NCBI GenBank assembly: GCA_000514715.1
Contig: AZWL01000010.1
Coordinates: 186,172-250,171 of the forward strand
Direction of reading: 5' to 3'
Length of the DNA: 64,000 nt
Source of the DNA: Streptomyces sp. CNH099
GTDB lineage: Bacteria > Actinomycetota > Actinomycetes > Streptomycetales > Streptomycetaceae
Shown here: positions 23,924 through 31,958 of the stretch, in pieces
Layout: each line of letters starts with the position of its first letter
How positions within the stretch are numbered: position 1 is the first letter of the stretch
Notes under the pieces: model-generated
What the model saw: the letters and a program-made list of their open reading frames with translations, nothing else
What the model was told of the DNA's origin: nothing
Databases searched by the model: none
Translations under genes and position numbers: made by a program

Positions 23924-25480
23924 CTGTCCACGTTTCGAGACCTGGGGATCCTCCCCGAGACTGCTGAGGCCCTGGAGGCCGTGGGAATCACCACGCCCTT
24001 CCCCATCCAGGAGATGACCCTCCCGGTCGCCCTCGCCGGCACCGACGTGATCGGCCAGGCCAAGACCGGCACCGGTAAGACGCTCGGCTTCGGCCTTCCC
24101 CTGCTGGAGAAGGTCGTCGTCCCCGCCGACGTCGAGTCCGGCCGCGCCGACCCCGGCACCCTGACGGAAGCGCCGCAGGCGCTCGTCGTCGTCCCCACCC
24201 GCGAGCTGTGCGTGCAGGTCACCAACGACCTGCTGACCGCCGGCAAGGTCCGCAACGTCCGCGTGCTGTCGATCTACGGCGGCCGGGCGTACGAGCCCCA
24301 GCTGGAGGCGCTGAAGAAGGGCGTCGACGTCGTCGTCGGCACCCCCGGCCGCCTCCTCGACCTCGCCGGGCAGCGCAAGCTGGACCTGTCGAAGATCAAG
24401 GTGCTGGTGCTCGACGAGGCCGACGAGATGCTCGACCTCGGCTTCCTGCCGGACGTCGAGAAGATCATCCAGCAGCTGCCGGCCAGGCGGCAGACGATGC
24501 TGTTCTCGGCCACCATGCCGGGACAGGTCATCGGCCTCGCCCGGCGCTACATGTCGCAGCCCACCCACATCCGCGCCACCACGCCGGACGACAGCGGCGC
24601 GACCGTCGCCGCCGTCGAGCAGCACGCCTTCCGGGCGCACTCGCTGGACAAGCCGGAGATGCTGGCGCGCATCCTGCAGGCCGAGGGCCGCGGGCTGACC
24701 ATGATCTTCTGCCGTACGAAGCGGACCTGCGCGGACGTCGCCGAGCAGCTGGCCCGGCGCGGGTTCGCCGCCGGCTCGGTCCACGGGGACCTGGGCCAGG
24801 GCGCGCGCGAGCAGGCGCTGCGGGCGTTCCGCAACGGCAAGGTCGACGTGCTGGTCTGCACGGACGTCGCCGCCCGCGGCATCGACGTCACCGGCATCAC
24901 GCACGTGATCAACTACCAGACGCCGGAGGACGAGAAAACGTACCTGCACCGCATCGGCCGCACCGCCCGCGCGGGCGCGTCCGGCACCGCGGTCACGCTG
25001 GTCGACTGGGACGAGATCACCCGCTGGCACCTGATCAACAAGGCGCTGGAACTCGACCTGGAGAACCCCGAGGAGACGTACTCCACCTCCCCGCACCTGT
25101 ACGAGGCGCTGAGCATCCCCCAGGGCACGAAGGGCGTGCTGCCGCGCGCCGAGCGCACCCGCGCGGGGCTCGGCGCCGAGGAGCTGGAGGACCTGGGCGA
25201 GACGGGCGGCGGCGGGCGCCGCGGCGCGGGCCCGCGCCGGTCCGCGCCGGCCGCCGAGGAGCGCCCGAAGCGCAGCCGTACGCAGCGCCAGCGCCGCCGC
25301 ACGCGCGGCGGGCGCCCGCTGGCGGCCGAGGCCGCCGGGGGCGGAGGCGAGGGCGCCGCCGAGACGCGGGAGTCCGCGGCGGAGCCGGCCGCGGCCGCGG
25401 CGGACGCCGCGCCCCGCAAGCCCCGCCGCCGCCGTCGCCGCACGCGCGGCGGGGGCGCCGGCAGGGCGGCGGCGGAGTAA
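23924..25480 (+). CDS. DEAD-box RNA helicase (RhlE-type)
   Basis: About 518 aa. Motifs in order: Q-motif FPIQEMTLP, I AKTGTGKT, Ia PTREL, GG, Ib TPGR, II DEAD, III SAT, V ARGIDV, VI HRIGRTARAG. The tail is basic and Arg-rich with two RRRTRGG boxes, a usual RNA-binding extension. Role: unwinding RNA duplexes in ribosome assembly or mRNA decay. The conserved N-terminus STFRDLGILPETAEALEAVGI is encoded from 23927, but the frame holds no ATG, GTG or TTG between the stop at 23837 and GTG 23981, which would cut the Q-motif region. CTG 23924 (or ATC 23921) after GAGG is the probable start. Confidence 0.88.
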   Translation: MSTFRDLGILPETAEALEAVGITTPFPIQEMTLPVALAGTDVIGQAKTGTGKTLGFGLPLLEKVVVPADVESGRADPGTLTEAPQALVVVPTRELCVQVTNDLLTAGKVRNVRVLSIYGGRAYEPQLEALKKGVDVVVGTPGRLLDLAGQRKLDLSKIKVLVLDEADEMLDLGFLPDVEKIIQQLPARRQTMLFSATMPGQVIGLARRYMSQPTHIRATTPDDSGATVAAVEQHAFRAHSLDKPEMLARILQAEGRGLTMIFCRTKRTCADVAEQLARRGFAAGSVHGDLGQGAREQALRAFRNGKVDVLVCTDVAARGIDVTGITHVINYQTPEDEKTYLHRIGRTARAGASGTAVTLVDWDEITRWHLINKALELDLENPEETYSTSPHLYEALSIPQGTKGVLPRAERTRAGLGAEELEDLGETGGGGRRGAGPRRSAPAAEERPKRSRTQRQRRRTRGGRPLAAEAAGGGGEGAAETRESAAEPAAAAADAAPRKPRRRRRRTRGGGAGRAAAE

Positions 25481-25522
25481 CGGAACCCCATCGGGCCCGG
25501 GGCGTACGCGGTGACGTGCGCT

Positions 25523-25551
25523 CCGGGCCCGCGGTCTGTCCGCGGGCCCGG
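25523..25551. terminator. 12-bp perfect hairpin after the DEAD-box gene
   Basis: CCGGGCCCGCGG, loop TCTGT, exact complement; 43 nt after the stop at 25480. Confidence 0.85.
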
Positions 25552-25613
25552 CGGCGGGCGGCCGGGCCGGGGCGGGCTCCGCGGCCCGTACCGGCAGGGC
25601 CTAAGGTGCGGGC

Positions 25614-26483
25614 ATGAGCAAGCCGCCGTTCGTCGCGTTGCCGACCGGGGCCGAGGCCGTACCGGTCGAGACCCCGCGCGGAACATTCGCCGCGCTGCGG
25701 GCCGGGCGGCCCGTACACGGGACCGCGCTCCTGCTGCCCGGGTACACCGGCAGCAAGGAGGACTTCATCGCCCTGCTCGAACCGCTCGCCGCCGCCGGCT
25801 TCCGCGCGGTCGCCGTGGACGGCCGCGGGCAGTACGAGTCGGACGGCCCCGCCGACGAGGCCGGGTACGCGCAGGACGAGCTCGCGCTTGACGTCCTCGC
25901 GCTCGCCGCCGCGCTCGGCGCACCGGACGACCCCCCGCCGCACCTCCTCGGGCACTCCCTCGGCGGCCACATCGCCCGGGCCGCTGTCCTCCGCGCGCCG
26001 GGCGCCTTCTCCTCGCTCACCCTCATGAGCAGCGGCCCCGGCGTCGTCTGCGACGAGCAGCGGTCCCGCGCCAAGCTCCTCGCCGACGCCCTGACGACGT
26101 ACGACATGGAGACGGTCTGGCAGGCCATGCGGGCCTTCGACCCGCCCCCCGCCGACGGCGCCGCCGTCCCCGCCGACGTGGACGACTTCCTGCACCGCCG
26201 CTGGCTCGGCACCAGCCCCGCCCAGCTCGTCGCCACCGGCCGGCAGCTGTGCGAGGAGCCCGACCGGACCGCCGAGCTGGCCGCGCTGCCGCTGCCCGTG
26301 CACGTGCTCACCGGGGAGTCCGACTACGTGTGGCCGGTCGCGGAGATGGACGACATGGCGCGCCGGCTGCGGGCCCGCCGCACCGTCGTCACCGGCGCCG
26401 ACCACTCCCCCAACGTCGACCGGCCCGCCGAGACCGCCGCCGCGCTCGCCGCGTTCTGGTCCGCCGGCCCGGCGATGGGATAA
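25614..26483 (+). CDS. Alpha/beta hydrolase
   Basis: 289 aa. Oxyanion turn LLLPGYTGSKEDF, nucleophile Ser in LGHSLGGHIA, Asp in TGESDYVWP, His in GADHSPNVDRP: an intact triad of the lysophospholipase/esterase type. No signal peptide. The substrate is unknown. TAAGGT lies 6 nt before the ATG, so a leaderless mRNA is likely. The gene ends 13 nt before the SoxR operator palindrome. Confidence 0.85.
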   Translation: MSKPPFVALPTGAEAVPVETPRGTFAALRAGRPVHGTALLLPGYTGSKEDFIALLEPLAAAGFRAVAVDGRGQYESDGPADEAGYAQDELALDVLALAAALGAPDDPPPHLLGHSLGGHIARAAVLRAPGAFSSLTLMSSGPGVVCDEQRSRAKLLADALTTYDMETVWQAMRAFDPPPADGAAVPADVDDFLHRRWLGTSPAQLVATGRQLCEEPDRTAELAALPLPVHVLTGESDYVWPVAEMDDMARRLRARRTVVTGADHSPNVDRPAETAAALAAFWSAGPAMG

Positions 26484-26496
26484 CCCGCCATCGTCC

Positions 26497-26528
26497 GACC
26501 TCAACCGCGGTTGAGGTCAAGTTACGCT
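26497..26528 (+). promoter_or_regulatory. SoxR operator and -10 box of soxR
   Basis: A perfect 22-bp palindrome (arm GACCTCAACCG, 26497-26518) carries the CCTCAA core of SoxR boxes, followed by the -10 box TACGCT (26523-26528), 7 nt before the soxR ATG. The operator fills the space upstream of the -10, as in SoxR/MerR-type promoters, and implies autoregulation. Confidence 0.75.
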
Positions 26529-26535
26529 GACGGAC

Positions 26536-26991
26536 ATGACGCACCACCTGTCCCCCCGGGCCAAGGAAGCGACGATCGGCGAGCTGTCCGACCGCAGCGG
26601 GGTCCCCCAGTCCGCGCTGCGCTTCTACGAGCGCCAGGGCCTGATCAACAGCCGCCGCACCACCGGCAACCAGCGCCGCTTCTCCCGGGACACGCTCCGC
26701 AGGGTGGCGTTCATCCGCGCCTCGCAGCGCGTGGGCATCCCGCTGGCGGCGATCCGGGAGGCGCTCGCGGTGCTCCCCGAGGGGCGTACGCCGAACCGCG
26801 CGGACTGGGCGCGGCTGTCGGAGTGCTGGCGCAACGACCTCAACACCCGCATCCGCCGGCTGGAGCGGCTGCGCGACAACCTCACCGAGTGCATCGGCTG
26901 CGGCTGCCTGTCGATCGACAAGTGCGCGCTGGCGAACACCGACGACCGCCTGGGCGAACGCGGCCCGGGCGCGCGCGGCCTCGGGGTCTGA
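26536..26991 (+). CDS. soxR: Redox-sensing regulator SoxR
   Basis: 151 aa, MerR family. HTH: TIGELSDRSGVPQSALRFYERQGLI; dimer helix; then CIGCGCLSIDKC with Cys119, Cys122, Cys124 and Cys130, the CX2CXCX5C ligands of the 2Fe-2S cluster at the same residue numbers as in E. coli SoxR. Known role: activated by redox-cycling compounds; in streptomycetes it senses their own pigments and antibiotics and controls a small regulon rather than soxS. The mRNA is probably leaderless. The stop codon lies within a bidirectional terminator shared with the convergent gene. Confidence 0.95.
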   Translation: MTHHLSPRAKEATIGELSDRSGVPQSALRFYERQGLINSRRTTGNQRRFSRDTLRRVAFIRASQRVGIPLAAIREALAVLPEGRTPNRADWARLSECWRNDLNTRIRRLERLRDNLTECIGCGCLSIDKCALANTDDRLGERGPGARGLGV

Positions 26992-27033
26992 CGGGGCCGC
27001 CCGCGGCGCCCGCGGCGGAGGCGGCCCCGTCAG
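26988..27033. terminator. Bidirectional terminator covering two stop codons
   Basis: CTGACGGGGCCGCC (26988-27001) pairs exactly with 27020-27033 across an 18-nt loop. The arms contain the TGA of soxR and the TGA of the opposing gene. Confidence 0.75.
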
Positions 27034-27872
27034 CCGAGGGCGAGCATCGCCCCGGCGACCTCGCCGGCCGCGGCGTCGGGGATCGCGGTGGCGGCCTCCT
27101 CAAGGACGAGCAGCCGCGCACCCGGGACCGCGCGCGCGATCGCCTCGCCGTTGCCCACCGGGAAGAACGGGTCGCGGCGGCCGTGGACGACGAGGGCGGG
27201 CACCGCGATCCGGGGCAGGCGCTCGCGCCAGCGGGGTGTGCAGTCGAGCCGGGAGAACACCATGCCCAGCTGGTTGGCCAGCTGGACCGGGGGCGCGGTG
27301 CCGGGCGTACGGTCCCAGATGCGCGCGGCGACGGCGCGGGCGGCGACGGGGTCGTCGCCGAGGATCTCCGCGCCGGCGGCGGCGAACTCCGCCACCGCCT
27401 CGCGGTCGGCCCAGTCGGGCATCGGCCGCCCGAACAGCCGGCTCATCGTGGCGTGGTCGTGGTCGGGGAGGTCGTCGTCGGGCGGGCCGGGCGCGACCGC
27501 ACGGGTGCCGGCCAGCGTGAGCGCCGAGAACGCGCCCGGGTGATCGAGCGCGGCCACCTGGGCGACCATCCCCCCGACGCCGATCCCCGCGAGGTGCGCG
27601 GGCCCGTCGCCGAGCGCACCGGCGAGGGCCGCCGCGTCGGCGGCGAGGTCGCGCAGGGTGTACGCGGGCGCCTCCGGGTCCGCCGTCGTCGACTCGCCGC
27701 TGTCGCGCAGGTCGTAGCGCACCACGTGGCGCCCGCCCGCGGCGAGGCGCTCGCAGAGCGCGTCCGGCCACGACAGCATCGTCGTCCCGCCCGCGAGCAG
27801 GACCAGGGGTGCGCCGGCGGCGCCGAAGGACTCGACGCCGAGGGCGACCCCGTTGACGTTCACGGTGGTCAT
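27030..27872 (-). CDS. Alpha/beta-hydrolase fold protein lacking Ser and His of the triad
   Basis: 280 aa of the AclC/DhmA-like alpha/beta hydrolase group: LVLLAGGTTMLSWPD, VVRYDLRDSGEST, AAALAGALG. The nucleophile elbow, normally G-x-S-x-G, reads GIGVGG with Gly98 in place of Ser. The Asp turn (VVHGRRDPFF, Asp234) remains, but the segment where relatives have GHxLP reads EAATAIP, so the His is gone as well. It is probably a pseudoenzyme (binding or regulatory role) unless a different residue acts. The frame is open throughout and codon bias normal, so it is not a decayed gene. TACGGT lies 6 nt before the ATG (leaderless). Confidence 0.8.
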   Translation of the reverse strand: MTTVNVNGVALGVESFGAAGAPLVLLAGGTTMLSWPDALCERLAAGGRHVVRYDLRDSGESTTADPEAPAYTLRDLAADAAALAGALGDGPAHLAGIGVGGMVAQVAALDHPGAFSALTLAGTRAVAPGPPDDDLPDHDHATMSRLFGRPMPDWADREAVAEFAAAGAEILGDDPVAARAVAARIWDRTPGTAPPVQLANQLGMVFSRLDCTPRWRERLPRIAVPALVVHGRRDPFFPVGNGEAIARAVPGARLLVLEEAATAIPDAAAGEVAGAMLALG

Positions 27873-27997
27873 CGGATCACCGTAGCCGCAGCGCGGCCCG
27901 AGGACGTCGAGTTCCACTGGCCCACGGACACCTGCAACGGCACATCGACGGCGACGTCGAGGACTGACCCGAGGGCCCGGCGCGCGGCGGGCCGCGC

Positions 27998-28843
27998 CTA
28001 GCGTTTCACCGGGGTCGCGCCCGTCGCGCGGTCCACGATCTGCTCGTACACCTCCGGGTCGGTGGTGAACTCGCCGAGCCGGCAGGTCTTGCGCGCCCCG
28101 TGGTAGTCGCTGGAGCCGGTGGCCAGCAGGCCGAGGTCCGCGGCCGTGGCGCGGAGCCGGGCGCGGGTCTCGTCGTCGTGGTCCATGTGGTCCACCTCGA
28201 TGCCGTCGAGGCCGGCGGCGGCCAGTTCCGCGACGGCGCTCTCCGGCAGGCACACGCCGCGCTTGACGGCCAGCGGGTGGGCGAAGACCGTGACGCCGCC
28301 GGCGCCCTTGATCAGGCGGATGGCGTCGAAGGGGTCCAGCTCGTGCTTCTCCACGTACGCCCGGCCGCCGGAGCCGATCCACTCGTCGGTGAAGGCGTCC
28401 TGCACGGAGGCGACGACGCCCGCCTCGACCATCGCGCTGGCCACGTGCGGGCGGGCGATGGCGCCGTCGCCGGCGATCTCCTGCACCCGCTGCCAGGTGA
28501 GGGGCACGCCCAGCTCGATCAGCCGCTCGGTCATGAGCTTCGCGCGGCGCACCCGGTCGTTGCGCACGGCGTCGCGCTCGCGGGTCAGCTCCGGCTCCTC
28601 GGGGTCGAAGAGGTACGCGAGCATGTGCAGGCTGATGCCGTCGAGGTCGCAGGACAGCTCCATGCCGGGGACGAGCGTCAGCCCGTCGGGCAGGGCCTCG
28701 ACGGCCTCCGCGTGGCCGCCGACGCCGTCGTGGTCGGTGAGCGCGACGACGTCCAGTCCCTCGGCCGCCGCTTTGCGCACCAGTTCCGCGGGGGTGTCCG
28801 TGCCGTCCGAGTCGGCGGAGTGGGTATGCAGGTCGATGCGCAC
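27998..28843 (-). CDS. PHP-domain phosphoesterase (YciV/RNase AM-like)
   Basis: 281 aa. Metal motifs in PHP order: DLHTHSADSDG (residues 4-14), TDHDGVGGH, GMELSCD, RPHVASAM, FAHPLAV and GSSDYHG. The length and motif set match the YciV/TrpH branch, which dephosphorylates 3',5'-bisphosphonucleotides (pAp) or trims RNA 5' ends. The substrate is inferred from family. GTG start at 28843 with GAGG upstream. It is in the same direction as the zinc-ribbon and SUFU genes upstream, with gaps of about 120 nt each. Confidence 0.9.
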   Translation of the reverse strand: MRIDLHTHSADSDGTDTPAELVRKAAAEGLDVVALTDHDGVGGHAEAVEALPDGLTLVPGMELSCDLDGISLHMLAYLFDPEEPELTRERDAVRNDRVRRAKLMTERLIELGVPLTWQRVQEIAGDGAIARPHVASAMVEAGVVASVQDAFTDEWIGSGGRAYVEKHELDPFDAIRLIKGAGGVTVFAHPLAVKRGVCLPESAVAELAAAGLDGIEVDHMDHDDETRARLRATAADLGLLATGSSDYHGARKTCRLGEFTTDPEVYEQIVDRATGATPVKR

Positions 28844-28957
28844 GGACGGTACCTCGCACGGGCTCGGGATCGCTGGAAGGCACCCAGCTTACGGGCCCGC
28901 CCGGCCGCCACTGTCGACGGCGGTACCCCCGGGGCGACGGCCGCCGCTCCGGCGCCG

Positions 28958-29599
28958 CTACAGCAGCCGCGGCGACAGCGCCCCGCAGGGCAGCAGCTCG
29001 ATCTCCGCGCCGGCGTCGCGCAGGTCGGTGAGCACCAGCTCGTCGTAGAGCAGCAGGCCGGACTGCTCCGGCCAGACGACCGCCCACAGCCACAGCCCGC
29101 GCGCCTCCCCGGCGAAGACGGCCCGGTCCGCGGGCACGCCGCCGACGTGCCACAGCGGGGTGGGCCGGCCGGCGGCGATGACCTTGGCGTCCGGCGGCTT
29201 GTCGGTGCACATCCCGGGCCCGGGGTCCGGCCCCTGCAGGCCGGCGAAGCGGGCGCCGAGGCCGACGCCCAGCTCCTCGGCGACGAGGACCAGCTCGCCG
29301 GGCCCGCCCAGCGGGCCGGGGCCCGAGCAGGCGACGGCGGTGGCGCGGCCGCCGCTGCGGTCGTCGCCGGCGTTGGCGACCCCGGTGAACAGCCAGCCCA
29401 GGGGCAGCGGCCACGGCATCCACACCGGCACCCGGGCCCGGTGCACCACCACGCCCAGCGCCTCGACGCTGGGCGGTATGACGGGCTGCAGCGGCTGCAC
29501 GGGGCCGTGCCGCTCGCACTGCCAGGAGTCGCTGAAGAGACCGGGCGGCCGGACCCGCCCGCCGCACTTCGGGCAACTGGGTTCGCCCCTCATAGCCAC
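28958..29599 (-). CDS. Zinc-ribbon protein of unknown function
   Basis: 213 aa from GTG 29599, which has GGGAGG 7 nt upstream; ATG 29593 is an in-frame alternative. The N-terminus is a zinc ribbon: CPKCGGRVRP...WQCERHG (CxxC...CxxH). The rest is a conserved actinomycete domain rich in Trp and Gly (WMPWPLPLGWLFTG, GRATAVACSGPGPLGG, YDELVLTDLRDAG) with no known activity. It follows the SUFU-domain gene by 123 nt on the same strand. Possible role as an adaptor; nothing in the sequence fixes it. Confidence 0.78.
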   Translation of the reverse strand: MAMRGEPSCPKCGGRVRPPGLFSDSWQCERHGPVQPLQPVIPPSVEALGVVVHRARVPVWMPWPLPLGWLFTGVANAGDDRSGGRATAVACSGPGPLGGPGELVLVAEELGVGLGARFAGLQGPDPGPGMCTDKPPDAKVIAAGRPTPLWHVGGVPADRAVFAGEARGLWLWAVVWPEQSGLLLYDELVLTDLRDAGAEIELLPCGALSPRLL

Positions 29600-29722
29600 T
29601 TACGGTCCTCCCCGGTCGCCGCGCCGTCAAGGACGATCACCCGTCCGGGGCCGCCCGCCCCGGCGCCCCGGGCGCGGGCGGCGGTAGCGCCCGTGCCGTA
29701 CGGCGGGCGCCGCGCGGCGCCG

Positions 29723-30331
29723 CTACGCGCCCAGGTCCACGCCGCGGCGCTGCGGGTCGCGCAGGTCCGTGCCCGCGGCGAGCCAGCGCTCGCGCAGCGC
29801 GGCCGCGCCGTGCACCCGCTTCCACGCCGCCTCGTTGGGCGTCATCGGCAGCAGCGGCAGGAACCGCACCGGCTCCCGCGGCTCCGGCAGCACCACGTCG
29901 TCCACCAGCCCGCCCGGCTCCGCGACCAGCACCGCGCGGAACGGCGCCCCCGGCCACAGCGGCTCCGCCACCTCCAGCGACGCGCCCGGCGCCACGACCA
30001 CACCCTCCACCTGCGGCGACGCGGCGAGGACGGCGAGCGGGCGGAGCACCCTGCCGGTGTCGGCGCGCCCGGCCCGTACGGTCAGCAGCAGCTCGGCGCG
30101 CGGGCCGCGGAGCGGGTCGGCGAGCGCCTGCGCGGGGTCGGTCATGGGCTGGCCGGACATGCCGAGGGTGGCGTAGCGCAGCAGCGGCTCGCCTTCGGCG
30201 GTGGCCGACGGAAAACGCAGCACCTCGATGCGGTCCGTGCCCACGAAGGTCACGGACGCCCGTGCGTCGGGCTCGCCGAACGTCCCGGTCAGCCGCTGTT
30301 CCACCGGTGCGAGCACCTCGTCGTACGCCAT
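29723..30331 (-). CDS. Suppressor-of-fused (SUFU) domain protein
   Basis: 202 aa covering one SUFU-like domain: ATLGMSGQPMTD, RAELLLTVRAG, and FLPLLPMTPNEAAW (the conserved LLPIxxxE stretch). In bacteria such proteins are often immunity or binding partners in contact-dependent systems, but many stand alone in streptomycetes; no toxin gene is next to this one. Leaderless start: TACGCT 7 nt before the ATG at 30331. Confidence 0.75.
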   Translation of the reverse strand: MAYDEVLAPVEQRLTGTFGEPDARASVTFVGTDRIEVLRFPSATAEGEPLLRYATLGMSGQPMTDPAQALADPLRGPRAELLLTVRAGRADTGRVLRPLAVLAASPQVEGVVVAPGASLEVAEPLWPGAPFRAVLVAEPGGLVDDVVLPEPREPVRFLPLLPMTPNEAAWKRVHGAAALRERWLAAGTDLRDPQRRGVDLGA

Positions 30332-30806
30332 GCGCCTCAGCGTAGAGCGCCGGGGAACCGTCAAGGCTGCGCGGTCGGTTCACTCGCGGCTGGTAACCTT
30401 GCGTGTCGGCTCGGTGCGCGTCGTACGTACGGCGCGGCACGGCTCCGACACGAAGGCACATGCGCAGGACGCGCACGGTGTGGACGCTCACGCCCTTCGA
30501 CAGGGCCCGGCCGGAGGAGGTGGGGACTGCGGTGGATCCCAGCCGACCTTGCAGTACCGACAGCTCGCCCGTCCGGCCCGGCGCCCGCTGACCTCCGCCG
30601 GTCTCTCCGCGCGTTCGCACGGGACCTCCCGGTCGACTCCGGCCGCGCCGTCCGGCGCCCGGCGGTCGAGCACGCACTTTCGTCGCCATCCACTGACGTG
30701 CCGTCGGCGCGCTCAGCGATGCCCGCTTTGTGGGTGTACCTCTGCGTAGATCCTCATTCCCGGCAGCGTTGGTCCGCGCCCGGCAGGAGCGTGAAGGAGT
30801 TCGCCC
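30332..30806. other. 475-bp region upstream of the CorA-type gene
   Basis: Contains the -10 box of the leftward SUFU gene (30339-30344), a TAACCT hexamer near 30395 that may start a rightward transcript, and then about 380 bp without a supported gene before the AAGGAG at 30793. An open stretch at 30403-30591 in one frame has no clear ribosome binding site. No known riboswitch recognised. Confidence 0.35.
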
Positions 30807-31916
30807 ATGTCGATGATCCGTGACCTGCGAGCCGTCGTCCGTCCCGCCCGGAAGCGCCACGGCCAGTCCGCCCACGGCTACGACCCCACCCGCGACCCGG
30901 GCGCGGTCAGCGCCGTCGTCGACTGCGCCGTCTACCGCGGCGGCCGGCGTACCAGCGAGCGGCTCTCCCCGGCCGAGGCGATGCGCCGGGTGCGCGCCGG
31001 GGGCGGCTTCGCCTGGATCGGGCTGCACGAGCCGACGGAGCGCGAGTTCGCCGGCATCGCCGAGGAGTTCGGCCTGCACCCGCTGGCCGTCGAGGACGCG
31101 ATCGACGCGCACCAGCGGCCGAAGCTGGAGCCGTACGAGGAGTCGCTGTTCACCGTCTTCAAGACCCTCCACTACGTGGAGCACGCCGAACTCACCGCCT
31201 CCAGCGAGGTGGTGGAGACCGGCGAGGTGATGTGCTTCACCGGGCAGGACTTCATCATCACCGTCCGGCACGGCGGCCAGGGCTCGCTGCGGGCGCTGCG
31301 CGCCCGGCTGGAGCAGGACCAGGAGCTGCTGGCGACCGGCCCGTCCGCCGTGCTGCACGCGATCGCCGACCAGATCGTCGACAGCTACATCGTCGTCGCC
31401 GACGCCGTCCAGGAGGACATCGACGAGGTCGAGATCGACGTGTTCTCGCCGAGCGACGGCCGCAGCGGGCGCGGCAGCGACGCGGGGCGGGTGTACCAGC
31501 TCAAGCGCGAGGTGCTGGAGTTCAAGCGGGCGGTGGCGCCGCTGCTGCGGCCGATGCAGCTGCTGTCCGAGCGGCCGATGAGGTTCGTCGAGCCGGAGAT
31601 CCAGAAGTACTTCCGGGACGTCGCCGACCACGTGGCGCGCGTACACGAGCAGGTGGTCAGCTTCGACGAGCTGCTCAACTCCATCCTGCAGGCCAACCTG
31701 GCGCAGGCCACCGTGGCGCAGAACGAGGACATGCGGAAGATCACGTCGTGGGCGGCCATCTTCGCCGTGCCCACGATGATCGCCGGCATCTACGGCATGA
31801 ACTTCGACCACATGCCGGAACTCGACTGGCGCTTCAGCTACTACGCCGTGCTGGCGGCCATCGCCGTCATCTGCGCCGCCATGCACCGCGGCTTCCGCCG
31901 CAACGGCTGGCTGTAG
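30807..31916 (+). CDS. CorA-family magnesium/cobalt transporter
   Basis: 369 aa. Long cytoplasmic alpha/beta domain, a stalk helix with VLEFKRAVAPLLRPM and the pore signature YGMNF (GMN motif) between two C-terminal membrane helices (about 310-330 and 342-362). The short tail RRNGWL is basic as in CorA. Role: Mg2+ (possibly Co2+/Ni2+) uptake as a pentamer. ATG at 30807 with GAAGGAG upstream. It has a long non-coding leader. Confidence 0.92.
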   Translation: MSMIRDLRAVVRPARKRHGQSAHGYDPTRDPGAVSAVVDCAVYRGGRRTSERLSPAEAMRRVRAGGGFAWIGLHEPTEREFAGIAEEFGLHPLAVEDAIDAHQRPKLEPYEESLFTVFKTLHYVEHAELTASSEVVETGEVMCFTGQDFIITVRHGGQGSLRALRARLEQDQELLATGPSAVLHAIADQIVDSYIVVADAVQEDIDEVEIDVFSPSDGRSGRGSDAGRVYQLKREVLEFKRAVAPLLRPMQLLSERPMRFVEPEIQKYFRDVADHVARVHEQVVSFDELLNSILQANLAQATVAQNEDMRKITSWAAIFAVPTMIAGIYGMNFDHMPELDWRFSYYAVLAAIAVICAAMHRGFRRNGWL

Positions 31917-31958
31917 CACCGGTACGGGGCCGGGGTCCGGCGGCTACGCTCGTGCCCC

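Noticed and set aside
27890..27970. Short frame ending RRVPLAHGHLQRHIDGDVED that looks like the tail of a lost gene
   Set aside because: No upstream coding continuity and too short to identify; could be chance.
30403..30591. 62-codon open frame upstream of the CorA-type gene
   Set aside because: No convincing ribosome binding site or recognisable motif; kept only as a possible leader peptide in the findings.
30400..30800. Magnesium riboswitch (M-box) upstream of the CorA-type gene
   Set aside because: The conserved M-box core sequences are not found.
28100..30823. A 907-codon open frame on the plus strand opposite PHP, zinc-ribbon and SUFU genes
   Set aside because: No motif or family resemblance and the minus-strand genes are clearly recognisable; it is a shadow frame.
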